From an uncultured Flavobacteriales bacterium (GTDB lineage: Bacteria > Bacteroidota > Bacteroidia > Flavobacteriales > UBA7312): a stretch of 46,461 nucleotides of DNA. A program made the position numbers and the translations under genes. Below the pieces are notes generated by a model that was not told the DNA's origin, did no database searches, and saw only the letters and a list, made by a program, of their open reading frames with translations. The number at the start of each line of letters is the position of its first letter. The first letter of the stretch is position 1. Positions 25,112 to 34,860 of this stretch are shown piece after piece. The DNA is taken from assembly GCA_913041085.1 (NCBI GenBank), contig CAJWHN010000005.1, positions 1 through 46,461 of the forward strand, in the 5' to 3' direction.

Positions 25112-26344
25112 TTAGGACTTCTTTCTTTTGTTTTTAAAATGTTTGTTTCTTTTAAAATGACCTTTTTTAAAGTTCTTTTTAACTCGATTTCTCTTTTCGG
25201 TAATATAAGCTGGGGCGGCTTCGAAACCATTTGGTAAAGGTGTTTTTTCTAGTGTTCGTTCTATTAAATCTTCTATTTGTTTAAACTTCAAACATTGTTC
25301 TCCATTTATAAAAGTAATAGCTTCACCCTTTCTATCTGCTCTTGCTGTTCTTCCTATACGATGTACATAGTCTTCAGCATCATTCGGAACTTCATAATTA
25401 ATAACCAATTCTATCCCTTTGATATCTATACCTCTAGAAAGTATGTCTGTAGCTACTAAAATTTTAACTTTCTTATTTTTAAAATCTAAAAGGACCTTTT
25501 CTCTTTCTTCTTGGTCTAGGTCAGAGTGAATATCATGAGCTGATAAATTAGCTTTAATCAAAATTCGTGTCAGTTCTTTAACACTCTTTTTAGTCGAACA
25601 AAATATCAATACATGGTTTAAATCTCGCCCTTTGAGGAGATGTTGGGTTAAAGCTATTTTTTGTTTGTCGTGAACCATATAGGCCTTTTGTGTAATACCT
25701 GCGGCTGGTTTAGATATACTTAAGCTTATTGTAGTAGGATTTGCCAAAATATTACTAGCTAATTTTCTAATCTTTGGTGGCATAGTTGCCGAAAACATTA
25801 GATTTTGTCTTTCTTTTGGGAGTTTTTTAGCAATATCCATAATGTCATCATAAAAGCCCATATCTAACATTCTATCAGCTTCGTCTAGTATGAAATGCTT
25901 AACGCCAGATGCATCAAAATAATTGAATTTCATGTGAGCTAATAGTCTTCCAGGAGTACATACTAATATGTCGGAACCATTTTTAATTGCATTTTTTTGG
26001 GCATCAAAATCGGAACCTGTTCCTCCACCATAAATAGGAAATGATGTGGCGTTAGTAAAGTAGCTAAAGCCCTCTATTTGACGGTCTATTTGTAATGCTA
26101 ATTCTCTAGTTGGAGAAACAATAATAGTGTTTATTTTAGAGGTCTTTCCTTTACATAATTTATTAAGGATAGGTAGTACAAATGCAGCTGTTTTTCCTGT
26201 TCCAGTTTGAGCACAGGCAATCATATCTTTATTATTTAATATGGCTGGTATTGCTTGTTCTTGTATGGGTGTGGGTTTTTCAAAACCCATCATATCTAAT
26301 CCTTCTTGAAGTTGTGGTTCAAATCCTAAGTCTTTAAAAATCAT
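25112..26344 (-). CDS. DEAD-box RNA helicase, RhlE-like
   Basis: Q motif PTPIQEQAIP, ACAQTGTGKTAAF, DEADRMLDMGF, SAT, HRIGRTARA; basic C-terminus. Confidence 0.95.
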   Translation of the reverse strand: MIFKDLGFEPQLQEGLDMMGFEKPTPIQEQAIPAILNNKDMIACAQTGTGKTAAFVLPILNKLCKGKTSKINTIIVSPTRELALQIDRQIEGFSYFTNATSFPIYGGGTGSDFDAQKNAIKNGSDILVCTPGRLLAHMKFNYFDASGVKHFILDEADRMLDMGFYDDIMDIAKKLPKERQNLMFSATMPPKIRKLASNILANPTTISLSISKPAAGITQKAYMVHDKQKIALTQHLLKGRDLNHVLIFCSTKKSVKELTRILIKANLSAHDIHSDLDQEEREKVLLDFKNKKVKILVATDILSRGIDIKGIELVINYEVPNDAEDYVHRIGRTARADRKGEAITFINGEQCLKFKQIEDLIERTLEKTPLPNGFEAAPAYITEKRNRVKKNFKKGHFKRNKHFKNKRKKS

Positions 26345-27087
26345 GATTTTCGCTGTCTTACTGCCTCATATAATATTACACCAGCAGATACGGAGACGTT
26401 CAATGAACCGATGTTACCCATCATTGGGATTTTTGTTTTGTGAGTACATAATTTTAGATACTCTTCTGAAATGCCATCTTCTTCAGAACCCATAATAATA
26501 GCTGTTGGTATCGTATAGTCGGGAGCATAAATAAGATCTTCTGTTTTTTCTGTACAAGCTACAACTTGAATGCCACTATTTTTTAAAAAATCTATTGTTG
26601 CTTTCAGATTAAATTCTCGACAAATTGGCACACTACTTAATGCTCCTGCTGAAGTTTTCATAGCATCACCATTGATAGCTGCACTGCCCCTTTCAGGAAC
26701 AATGATGGCGTGAACACCAGAGCATTCAGCACTTCTAACAATTGCTCCAAAATTTCTTACATCCGTAACTCTGTCTAAAATTAAAAATAGAGGGATTTTG
26801 CCTTCTTCAAATAGTTGAGGGATAACGTTTTCAGTTCTATGAAAGGATATGGGCGAAACGAAAGCAAATACACCTTGATGATTTTTTCGAGTAAGTCGGT
26901 TAAGTTTTTCTACAGGTACATGTTTATAGTTCACTCTATGCTTCTTAACCAATTCCCATAGTTCGGGAAAAATGTCACCTTTCAAACCTTTTTGAATAAA
27001 AAGGGTATCGATTTCTTGACCAGCGGTTATTGCTTCAATAATTGGACGAAGTCCAAATATAGCATTCTCATATCTAGTTATCTTCAT
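26341..27087 (-). CDS. rlmB: 23S rRNA (guanosine-2'-O-)-methyltransferase RlmB-like (SpoU/TrmH family)
   Basis: LILDRVTDVRNFGAIVRSAECSGVHAIIVPERG; GSEEDGIS; IGSLNVSVSAGVILYE. Confidence 0.92.
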   Translation of the reverse strand: MKITRYENAIFGLRPIIEAITAGQEIDTLFIQKGLKGDIFPELWELVKKHRVNYKHVPVEKLNRLTRKNHQGVFAFVSPISFHRTENVIPQLFEEGKIPLFLILDRVTDVRNFGAIVRSAECSGVHAIIVPERGSAAINGDAMKTSAGALSSVPICREFNLKATIDFLKNSGIQVVACTEKTEDLIYAPDYTIPTAIIMGSEEDGISEEYLKLCTHKTKIPMMGNIGSLNVSVSAGVILYEAVRQRKS

Positions 27088-28315
27088 CCTGATTTGCTCT
27101 GTCTATAATATTTTGAGGTAAGCTTTTTTTAGTTTTAGCCCCTAAGTCTTTTAGATTTTCTATTTTTTTAATGATGTTGCCTCTGCCTTCAGTGAGTTTG
27201 CTCATAGCATCTTCATAGCTGTCTTTAGAGCTTTTTATACTTTTCCCCACTTTAATAAGGTCTTGAACAAAGCCTTCAAACTTATCGTAAAGTAAGCCGC
27301 CCTCTTTAGCAATTTCTAGAGCATTTCTTTTTTGGTCTTCTTGTTTCCAAATAGAAGCTACTGTGCTAAGAGTTGCTAAAAGAGTAGAAGCAGATACTAG
27401 TACAATATTTTTTTCTAAAGCATTGAGATAAAGATTTTTATCTTCATTCAGTGCCAGCATTAAAGCTGGTTCATTGGGTACAAACATCAAAACGTGATCG
27501 GGTGTATTAATTCCATACAGGTTTGGATAGTCTTTATCGCTAAGCTCCATATAGTGTCTTTTAATACTGTCTAAGTGTCGTTTTATGGCTTGTTGTTCTG
27601 TTATTTCATCTTCGGCATTGTAATATTCTACATAGGCGGTAAGAGAAACTTTTGAGTCAATAATGAGGTGTTTATTATCTGGAAGGTTGATGATGAAGTC
27701 AGGTTTTTTTAATTTACCTTCATCATCTTTATAAGCAGCTTGTGTGCTGAAATGAACGCCATTAGTTAATCCAGATTTTTCAAGTAATAATTCTAATCTA
27801 CTTTCGCCCCAATCTCCCTGAGTTTTAGAATCTCCTTTTAAGGCATTAGCTAAATTAAGAGCATCTTGACTGAGTTTATTATTCAACGATTCTAAGCTGA
27901 TAATTTTTTGCATAAGCATCGCATTTCTTTCAACACCTTTTTCGTTAGTGTCCTCTACCTTTTTCTTGAACTTTTCTATTTGTTCACTCAATGGGCTTAA
28001 AAGTGTATCTATTTGCTCTTTATTTTGTTTTTTGAATTTTTCTGAGTTTAGGTCTAGTATTTTATGGGCTAAATTTTCAAACTCTTTGGTAAGTCTCTCT
28101 TCCGTTTCTTCTTTTGTTTCTTGAGCTTCTTTAATTTTTTCGTTTAAAATTTTTATACGTTCTTCTTTGGCACTCAACTCAGATTTTAAGTCAATGATTT
28201 GCTGAACCAATTCATCGTTTTTAGAGTTATCAGTCTCTTGTGCTTTGGACCTGTTTTGAAAAGTTATCACGCCAAATCCAACAAGCAATAATGTGATTAT
28301 TATAAAAAATTCCAT
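27074..28315 (-). CDS. rmuC: DNA recombination protein RmuC
   Basis: N-terminal TM plus coiled coil; GDWGESRLELLLEKSGL...KPDFIINLPDNKHLIIDSKVSLTAY. Confidence 0.94.
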   Translation of the reverse strand: MEFFIIITLLLVGFGVITFQNRSKAQETDNSKNDELVQQIIDLKSELSAKEERIKILNEKIKEAQETKEETEERLTKEFENLAHKILDLNSEKFKKQNKEQIDTLLSPLSEQIEKFKKKVEDTNEKGVERNAMLMQKIISLESLNNKLSQDALNLANALKGDSKTQGDWGESRLELLLEKSGLTNGVHFSTQAAYKDDEGKLKKPDFIINLPDNKHLIIDSKVSLTAYVEYYNAEDEITEQQAIKRHLDSIKRHYMELSDKDYPNLYGINTPDHVLMFVPNEPALMLALNEDKNLYLNALEKNIVLVSASTLLATLSTVASIWKQEDQKRNALEIAKEGGLLYDKFEGFVQDLIKVGKSIKSSKDSYEDAMSKLTEGRGNIIKKIENLKDLGAKTKKSLPQNIIDRANQDEDN

Positions 28316-28339
28316 AAATTATCTTGTGGCTAATTTAGT

Positions 28340-28930
28340 TTAATTATCTAAAATAAGGACTTTTGTACCAATCTTTATCTTAGCGTATAGCTCGATGACA
28401 TCAGTATTCAACATTCTTATACAGCCATGTGAGGCAGGGGTTCCTATTTTGCCTTCTTCTGAAGTGCCATGTATATAGATATATCGATTATAAGAGTCTA
28501 CATTTTTCCCTTTGTTAATGTCTTTTTCCATGCCGCTAAGCCATAATATTCTACTTGTGATATCATCTGTTTTAGATGAGGTGGTGTCAGTATATATAGT
28601 GGCAATTTGTCCGTAAAATACCCTGCCAATCATTCTGCCATTTTGTGGTGTTTTACTCCCATGTTTTTCCTTAATATAATGTAAGCCATGTGGCGTCATA
28701 TCGCTGTTTTTTTGATTTCCAACACCTTTTTTAGCAGTAGAGACATGATATTCTTTCTCAATAGTATTTTCAACTATATGGTATATCTTTTGTTCTTTCA
28801 CAGAAACAAAAAGAATCTCATCATAAGTTTTTCCTACTTTTTCTTCACAGTAGTTATTAACTCTATCAATGATGCTTTCATTTGCCAAGAAAGAGAATAA
28901 TAGAGATATGAAAAGTATCACTTGCCCCAT
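28340..28930 (-). CDS. L,D-transpeptidase (YkuD/ErfK family)
   Basis: Signal peptide; catalytic motif IHGTSEEGKIGTPASHGCIRMLNTDVIELY. Confidence 0.92.
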   Translation of the reverse strand: MGQVILFISLLFSFLANESIIDRVNNYCEEKVGKTYDEILFVSVKEQKIYHIVENTIEKEYHVSTAKKGVGNQKNSDMTPHGLHYIKEKHGSKTPQNGRMIGRVFYGQIATIYTDTTSSKTDDITSRILWLSGMEKDINKGKNVDSYNRYIYIHGTSEEGKIGTPASHGCIRMLNTDVIELYAKIKIGTKVLILDN

Positions 28931-29595
28931 TTGATTGGTTTTTGATTTAATTTTTTAAGGATTTCGTTTGTCTTAGAGAAATGCTTACAGCCGAAAAAAC
29001 CTGAATGAGCTGAAAAAGGAGAGGGGTGTGCTGCAGTTAGGATATAATGTTTTTCGTTATCTATAATTTGGGCTTTGTTTTGAGCAAAACGTCCCCAAAG
29101 TAAAAAAATAAGATTTTCTTTTTCTTCAGATAATGTGCGAATGACATTGTCTGTGAATTCTTCCCAGCCCTTTTTTTGATGAGAACCCGCTTGCTTTGCT
29201 CGAACGGTAAGTGTAGCGTTTAGCATTAGAACACCTTGATCAGCCCAATGTTCCAAATTGCCAGATAAAGGAATTTCTAAGTCTAAATCATCTTTTAATT
29301 CTTTGAAAATATTTTGCAGAGATGGTGGTGGTTTAATTCCATCAGAAACAGAAAAACACAATCCGTTAGCCTGCTTGGGTCCGTGATATGGGTCTTGGCC
29401 AATTATCACAATCTTAACACTATCAAATGGACAGAGATTGAAAGCTGAAAATATCTTGTTTCCAGCGGGATATATTATTTGTGTTGCTTTTTCTGACTTC
29501 AAGAATTTTTTAAGACGAATAAATGATTCAGATTGAAAGCTATCTCTAAGTTTTTCTTTCCAGCTAGACTCTATTTGAATAGGTTTAGAATTCAC
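28918..29595 (-). CDS. ung: Uracil-DNA glycosylase, GTG start
   Basis: VIIGQDPYHGPKQANGLCFSV; WADQGVLMLNATLTVRAKQAGSHQKKGWEEFTD; AAHPSPFSAHSGFFGCKHF. Confidence 0.97.
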   Translation of the reverse strand: MNSKPIQIESSWKEKLRDSFQSESFIRLKKFLKSEKATQIIYPAGNKIFSAFNLCPFDSVKIVIIGQDPYHGPKQANGLCFSVSDGIKPPPSLQNIFKELKDDLDLEIPLSGNLEHWADQGVLMLNATLTVRAKQAGSHQKKGWEEFTDNVIRTLSEEKENLIFLLWGRFAQNKAQIIDNEKHYILTAAHPSPFSAHSGFFGCKHFSKTNEILKKLNQKPIKWGK

Positions 29596-29599
29596 TTAT

Positions 29600-29630
29600 C
29601 AAAGATAGCAGATTGAGTCCGTTTTCAAAA
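29600..29630 (-). promoter_or_regulatory. Bacteroidetes-type promoter for ung
   Basis: Minus strand: TTTTG (29630-29626), 18 nt spacer, TATCTTTG (29607-29600); start codon begins 4 nt downstream of the -7 box. Confidence 0.6.
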
Positions 29631-29640
29631 ATAAATTACG

Positions 29641-29648
29641 TAAATTTG
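29641..29648 (+). promoter_or_regulatory. -7 box TAAATTTG upstream of the small lipoprotein/ytxJ/lipA group
   Basis: TAnnTTTG match 29 nt upstream of ATG at 29678; no well-spaced -33 element seen. Confidence 0.5.
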
Positions 29649-29677
29649 TACGTGTTAATTACAACGTTTATACATCT

Positions 29678-29803
29678 ATGAAAAAGATTATATTGGTATC
29701 CTTCCTTTTATTATCCATTTCCTTATGTCTAACTTCCTGTGGAGTAACAGAGCCTTGCCCTAACTATTCAAAGGCATCAGTCCCTCAAGAAAATTTAAGC
29801 TAA
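29678..29803 (+). CDS. 41-aa predicted lipoprotein (not in the ORF track)
   Basis: Own translation: MKKIILVSFLLLSISLCLTSCGVTEPCPNYSKASVPQENLS; signal peptide with LTSC lipobox; stop directly abuts next ATG. Confidence 0.75.
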   Translation: MKKIILVSFLLLSISLCLTSCGVTEPCPNYSKASVPQENLS

Positions 29804-30124
29804 ATGAATTGGATTAACTTAACTACTATGTCCGAATTGGACAAAATAAAAGAAGATTCTTATCAGAATCCTCAGTTTATATTTAAGCATAGTACACGTT
29901 GTTATATTAGTAAAATGGTACTGAGTCGCTTCGAGTCTACTAACTATTCAGCATCTCTGTCAGTTTATTTACTAGACTTATTAAATTACAGAGATTTATC
30001 TAGTCAAATAGCAGATGATTTTAATGTAAAACATGAATCGCCACAGCTTTTAGTGATAAAAGATGATGAGTGCTATAAACATTCATCACACACGACTATA
30101 CATCAACTTAACCTTTTCGAATAA
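29804..30124 (+). CDS. ytxJ: YtxJ-like (bacillithiol-system, thioredoxin-related) protein
   Basis: 106 aa; [20 protein letters not shown] resembles the YtxJ KHSTRC-S motif. Confidence 0.8.
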   Translation: MNWINLTTMSELDKIKEDSYQNPQFIFKHSTRCYISKMVLSRFESTNYSASLSVYLLDLLNYRDLSSQIADDFNVKHESPQLLVIKDDECYKHSSHTTIHQLNLFE

Positions 30125-30129
30125 ACCTA

Positions 30130-30984
30130 ATGAGTGAACAAAGCATTCAAAAAAAACCTAAATGGCTTAGAGTAAAATTGCCAACTGGTAAAAATTACAA
30201 ACACGTTAGAAAACTTGTTTCAGACAACAAATTACACACAATTTGTGAAAGTGGAAATTGTCCTAATATGGGAGAATGCTGGGGAGAAGGTACAGCTACT
30301 TTTATGATACTTGGAAATATATGTACCCGTTCATGTGGGTTCTGTGCTGTAGCTACAGGAAAACCTTTGCCAGTAGATTGGGATGAACCAGAAAAAGTTG
30401 CTGAGTCAGTGCGTTTAATGGAAGTAAAACACTGTGTTATTACATCGGTAGATCGTGATGAATTGCCTGATGGCGGTTCTTTAATTTGGGTCGAAACAGT
30501 TAAGGCAGTCAGAAGGAAAAGTCCAGGTACAACAATGGAAACGCTAATTCCTGATTTTAAAGGAATCGAAGAACAAGTGCAACGCATTATTGATGTTGCT
30601 CCAGAGATAGTGTCCCACAATATAGAAACGGTTAGAAGGCTTACAAAAGAAGTTAGAATTCAAGCTAAGTATGATAGAAGTTTGGCTGTTCTAAAACAAC
30701 TTAAAGAGGGTGGTATGCGTACCAAATCAGGCATTATGCTTGGTTTAGGTGAAACAGAAGAAGAAGTTATTCAGACTATGGATGATTTGCGTTCTGTAGG
30801 GGTTGATATTATGACTATTGGACAGTACTTACAGCCAACAACTAAGCATTTACCTGTTAAAGAATTTGTTACACCTGAGCAATTTGAAAAATATAAGCAA
30901 ATAGGATTAGCCAAAGGCTTTCGATTTGTTGAAAGTTCACCGCTAGTTAGATCGTCTTATCGTGCCGAAAAACATATGGCATAA
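30130..30984 (+). CDS. lipA: Lipoyl synthase (radical SAM)
   Basis: [36 protein letters not shown]: both Cys triads present. Confidence 0.98.
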   Translation: MSEQSIQKKPKWLRVKLPTGKNYKHVRKLVSDNKLHTICESGNCPNMGECWGEGTATFMILGNICTRSCGFCAVATGKPLPVDWDEPEKVAESVRLMEVKHCVITSVDRDELPDGGSLIWVETVKAVRRKSPGTTMETLIPDFKGIEEQVQRIIDVAPEIVSHNIETVRRLTKEVRIQAKYDRSLAVLKQLKEGGMRTKSGIMLGLGETEEEVIQTMDDLRSVGVDIMTIGQYLQPTTKHLPVKEFVTPEQFEKYKQIGLAKGFRFVESSPLVRSSYRAEKHMA

Positions 30985-31057
30985 AATTATCTTTTTGTCA
31001 ATTAAATATCATAGAAATAATTTGTAAATTTATCCCTCTAAAATAAAACTATCAATA

Positions 31058-33799
31058 ATGAAAAATTTTATCATCACTTCAATTTCTTTACTTCTTCTAA
31101 CTTTTTTATTCCTTGATATATCTCAACATTATAAACAGAGTTATGTTCCTATCCAAGAAAGGATTGCAGAACCTACTAAAGGTTTTAAAGATGCTTTTGA
31201 ATATTTACATCGTTTAAAAGCTAACGAAAATGGTGAGATTCCTTTAGAAGCGGTCTTAAAAGCTAGAGAGCAAGTTGAATCTAGAAGAGGCGCTAGGTCA
31301 AGTGCAACAAATACTACCTTGCTCTGGACAGAAATGGGGCCTGATAATGTTGGTGGTAGAACACGTGCTATTCTTATTGATAAAGATAATTCTGATTTGA
31401 TTTATGCTGGTGGTGTTTCAGGTGGTTTGTGGAAGTCTACCAATGCAGGTTTAACTTGGAAAATTATTCCAGGTACCGATCAATTGGAGTTTTCTGGTGT
31501 TGTAAGTATTTGTCAAACTACCAATGGAGATATATATTTCGGAACGGGAGAGGGTGCTACCTCTAACATGGGAGGAGCTTCTAACGGATCTTCTGCATTT
31601 ATTGGTGGTGGTATTTACAAATCTACTGATGGTGTCGCTTTTGCTCGTCTAGAGTCTACTGCACCATCAAACTTAATTTCTACAAGTTTTGATTTTGCAT
31701 CAGTAACAGAGATGGCGGCTCACAATACAGATCCGAATACTGTTTATGCAGCAACAAGAAGAGGTGTCAAAATTACCACAGACGGTGGTCAAACTTGGCA
31801 GGCAGGTTTGATTAGTTCTGCTGAGTTTTTCGACGTAGAAGTAGCCATTGACGGCTCGGTGTTTGCTAGTACATCTTCAGGAGTTTTCTATTCTGCTGAC
31901 GGAACCCCTGGTAGTTTTAGCCAGCTTTCATCAGTAGCAACATCATTTGGAGGAGGTTCAGGAAGAATAGAATTGGCTGTATCACCTTCGGATGCAAATT
32001 ATATATATGCTATTTTCTCAAACCAAGGTGGATTAGGAAGATACAAAGGAATATACCGTTCTACAGACAAAGGAGAATCTTGGGATATGATTTTGCCGGG
32101 TTGGTCAGGTACAACACCGCCTACCTACAACATCTTTAATCAACAAGCCAATTATGCAATGGCATTAGCTGTAGACCCCCAAAATAAGAACAGAATAATA
32201 ATTGGTGGTTTAGATTTATGGGAGTTTGAATATGGTGTTGATATTGAACCAATATCATATTGGGCAATTTCAGAATATTCTAATTTTTACGTGCACGCAG
32301 ATCACCACGAAATAATTTTTGACGAAACTAATCCGGGTCGAATATATTTCGGTCACGATGGCGGAGTGTCACGAACTGATAACAATGGAGAAAGTTTTGT
32401 TACTATGAATCGTGGATATGGTGTTACTCAATTTTATACCGTTGACTATTCTAAAGACGGAAAAGTTATTGGAGGAACACAAGATAATGGTACACAATAC
32501 ATCAATTTTTCTAATAATGTTTCTGATAAAAATGCTATTGAAGTTGCTGGTGGTGATGGTGGATTTACTCAAATCTCATACATTGACCCAGATATCATTT
32601 TTTCAGAGAGTCAAAATGGATCAGTTAGACGTTCTGCAGATGGTGGAGCCTCTAACGGTACACTAGAAAACTTTCTTGGCTTAGATCTTGCAGGATTGGC
32701 TGAAACAGCTGATGGTGAAAATAATAATGGTTTGTTTGCCACATTCATTAACCCTATGCATTTGTGGGAAGATTTAGATGCTGACGGTAATCCTCTTGAT
32801 ACCAGTTTCTTCTTTGCAGCAACAACAGAGATTACGGTTTCAGGTTCAGACTATTGTGTTTATATGACTAAACAAGCTCTTGATTTTAGTATCACACCAA
32901 CGTGGTTTCAAGTGACTCCAATTTATAGCAGCCCAATTGAAAGAATTTCAGTTACTCCTGATGGTAATCATATGTTTTTCTCTAGAGGTAATAATCTTTA
33001 CAGAACTGATAATCTAAATTTAGACGTTGATACTATTAATGACACCTATGATTTCTTAGATGTTGGCGATACTGACTCTGACCCTAACGGTGATAACGAT
33101 AATGCAGTAGTTAATACGATTAAGCTAAACACTTTATTCCAATACACAATTACAGATATAGCAATTGACCCTAATGACCAAAATAATATAGTAGTAACTG
33201 TGGGTGGTTACGGTTCTTTTGATCATGTTTACAAGTCCACTAATGCCATGTCTGATGACCCTACTTTTACTCCAATCCAAGGAAACCTTCCAGATATGCC
33301 TGTTTATTCAGCAGTTATTGATGTGAATAATTCAAACAATATTATTATTGGAACAGAGTTTGGTGTTTGGTCTACTACCAATGGTAGTAGCTGGATTGTT
33401 GAAGACGATGGTATGCCTTTAGTTCCTTGTCATATGTTGCGTCAGCAGTATTTGCCGGGAGTCAACAAAGGAGTTGTTTATGTTGGTACTCACGGACGTG
33501 GTATATTCAAATCAAGCAATACATCTTCTGTATTTGATTACACTAATAATGATTCTGATAATTTGAATATGCTTTCTATTTATCCTAATCCAGCAGAATC
33601 GTTCATCAATCTAGAATTGAGTTCTGATATCAATGTTTACGATGTATCTGTCATTGATTTAATGGGTAAAGAAGTTTATAATTCTAATTCGTTAACTTCA
33701 ATGAGAATTGATATTTCTAATTTAGAAATAGGAAATTATATTATAGTTGTCAATTCTGACTCTGGAATGCAATTAGGTAAATTTGTAAAAACAAAATAG
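31058..33799 (+). CDS. Secreted sortilin/VPS10-like BNR-repeat protein with T9SS C-terminal sorting domain
   Basis: N-terminal hydrophobic signal; repeated STNAGLTWK / TTDGGQTWQ / STDKGESWD; C-terminal LSIYPNPAESFINLELSS...GNYIIVVNSDSGMQLGKFVK. Confidence 0.92.
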   Translation: MKNFIITSISLLLLTFLFLDISQHYKQSYVPIQERIAEPTKGFKDAFEYLHRLKANENGEIPLEAVLKAREQVESRRGARSSATNTTLLWTEMGPDNVGGRTRAILIDKDNSDLIYAGGVSGGLWKSTNAGLTWKIIPGTDQLEFSGVVSICQTTNGDIYFGTGEGATSNMGGASNGSSAFIGGGIYKSTDGVAFARLESTAPSNLISTSFDFASVTEMAAHNTDPNTVYAATRRGVKITTDGGQTWQAGLISSAEFFDVEVAIDGSVFASTSSGVFYSADGTPGSFSQLSSVATSFGGGSGRIELAVSPSDANYIYAIFSNQGGLGRYKGIYRSTDKGESWDMILPGWSGTTPPTYNIFNQQANYAMALAVDPQNKNRIIIGGLDLWEFEYGVDIEPISYWAISEYSNFYVHADHHEIIFDETNPGRIYFGHDGGVSRTDNNGESFVTMNRGYGVTQFYTVDYSKDGKVIGGTQDNGTQYINFSNNVSDKNAIEVAGGDGGFTQISYIDPDIIFSESQNGSVRRSADGGASNGTLENFLGLDLAGLAETADGENNNGLFATFINPMHLWEDLDADGNPLDTSFFFAATTEITVSGSDYCVYMTKQALDFSITPTWFQVTPIYSSPIERISVTPDGNHMFFSRGNNLYRTDNLNLDVDTINDTYDFLDVGDTDSDPNGDNDNAVVNTIKLNTLFQYTITDIAIDPNDQNNIVVTVGGYGSFDHVYKSTNAMSDDPTFTPIQGNLPDMPVYSAVIDVNNSNNIIIGTEFGVWSTTNGSSWIVEDDGMPLVPCHMLRQQYLPGVNKGVVYVGTHGRGIFKSSNTSSVFDYTNNDSDNLNMLSIYPNPAESFINLELSSDINVYDVSVIDLMGKEVYNSNSLTSMRIDISNLEIGNYIIVVNSDSGMQLGKFVKTK

Positions 33800-33815
33800 A
33801 ATATTAGATATATTT

Positions 33816-33850
33816 AAAAAAGCTCTACAAAACTGTAGAGCTTTTTTTTT
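33816..33850 (+). terminator. Rho-independent terminator
   Basis: AAAAAGCTCTAC-AAAACT-GTAGAGCTTTTTTTTT. Confidence 0.92.
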
Positions 33851-33861
33851 CTAACATTATT

Positions 33862-34860
33862 ATGAAAGTACGTATAGCAATAAATGGTTTTGGAAGAATA
33901 GGAAGGGTGTTTCTACGTTCGGTATTAAAGCACCCTAATATTGAGGTTGTGGCAATTAATGATTTATCATCTTCAGAAACCATGTCACACCTTTTTAAAT
34001 ACGACTCCGTCCACAGAACATTTGAAGGAAAGGTAAGCTATACCAGTGATTCTATTGTTGTTGATGATAAGCCCATATACTATAGTTCAATTTCTGAACC
34101 AGAAAAATTGCCATGGAAAGATTTAAAAGTCGATGTAGTTCTTGAATGTACTGGTAATTTTAAAACTAAGAAATTAGCATCTAAACATTTAAAAGCTGGT
34201 GCGAATAAAGTTATTATATCGGCTCCACCGTCCGATAGTGACATTAAAACTATCGTTATGGGGGTTAATGATGATTTAATTGATGGTACTGAGCAAATAC
34301 TTTCCAATGCTTCGTGTACTACAAATAGTGCAGCTCCTATGATTCAATTAATAAATAATCATTTTGGTATAGAAAGCGCATATATAACAACCATACACTC
34401 ATATACAACTGACCAGAGGCTTCATGATTCACCTCACAATGATTTAAGAAGAGCTAGAGCAGGAGCAACATCTATAGTGCCAACTACAACAGGCGCTGCT
34501 AAAGCAATTACTAAAATTTTCCCCGACCTTGCTGACAAGATGGGGGGCTGTGGTATTAGAGTTCCTGTGCCAGATGGTTCATTAACAGATATTACATGTA
34601 TTATCAAAGAAAATACATCAGTCGCTGAGATTAACAAATTATTCAAAAAAGCAGCTAGTGGTCCATTAAATGGGATTCTTAGCTACATAGAAGAACCAAT
34701 CGTTTCTGTTGATGTTTTAGGAAATAAGCATTCCTGTGTATTTGATTCAAAGCTAACGTCTGTTATCGGTAAAATGGTTAAAGTTGTCGGTTGGTACGAT
34801 AATGAAGTCGGCTATTCTAATCGCTTGTTTGACCTTGTAGCTAAAATTAGTAACGTTTAA
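33862..34860 (+). CDS. gap: Glyceraldehyde-3-phosphate dehydrogenase, type I
   Basis: INGFGRIGRVFLR; catalytic SNASCTTN; DLRRARAGATSIVPTTTGAAKA; WYDNEVGYSNR. Confidence 0.96.
   Translation: MKVRIAINGFGRIGRVFLRSVLKHPNIEVVAINDLSSSETMSHLFKYDSVHRTFEGKVSYTSDSIVVDDKPIYYSSISEPEKLPWKDLKVDVVLECTGNFKTKKLASKHLKAGANKVIISAPPSDSDIKTIVMGVNDDLIDGTEQILSNASCTTNSAAPMIQLINNHFGIESAYITTIHSYTTDQRLHDSPHNDLRRARAGATSIVPTTTGAAKAITKIFPDLADKMGGCGIRVPVPDGSLTDITCIIKENTSVAEINKLFKKAASGPLNGILSYIEEPIVSVDVLGNKHSCVFDSKLTSVIGKMVKVVGWYDNEVGYSNRLFDLVAKISNV

Noticed and set aside
30985-31057. Promoter for the sortilin-like gene (CTTTTTG ... ATAATTTG / TAAATTTA)
   Set aside because: Only imperfect matches to TAnnTTTG; not confident enough to list as a feature.
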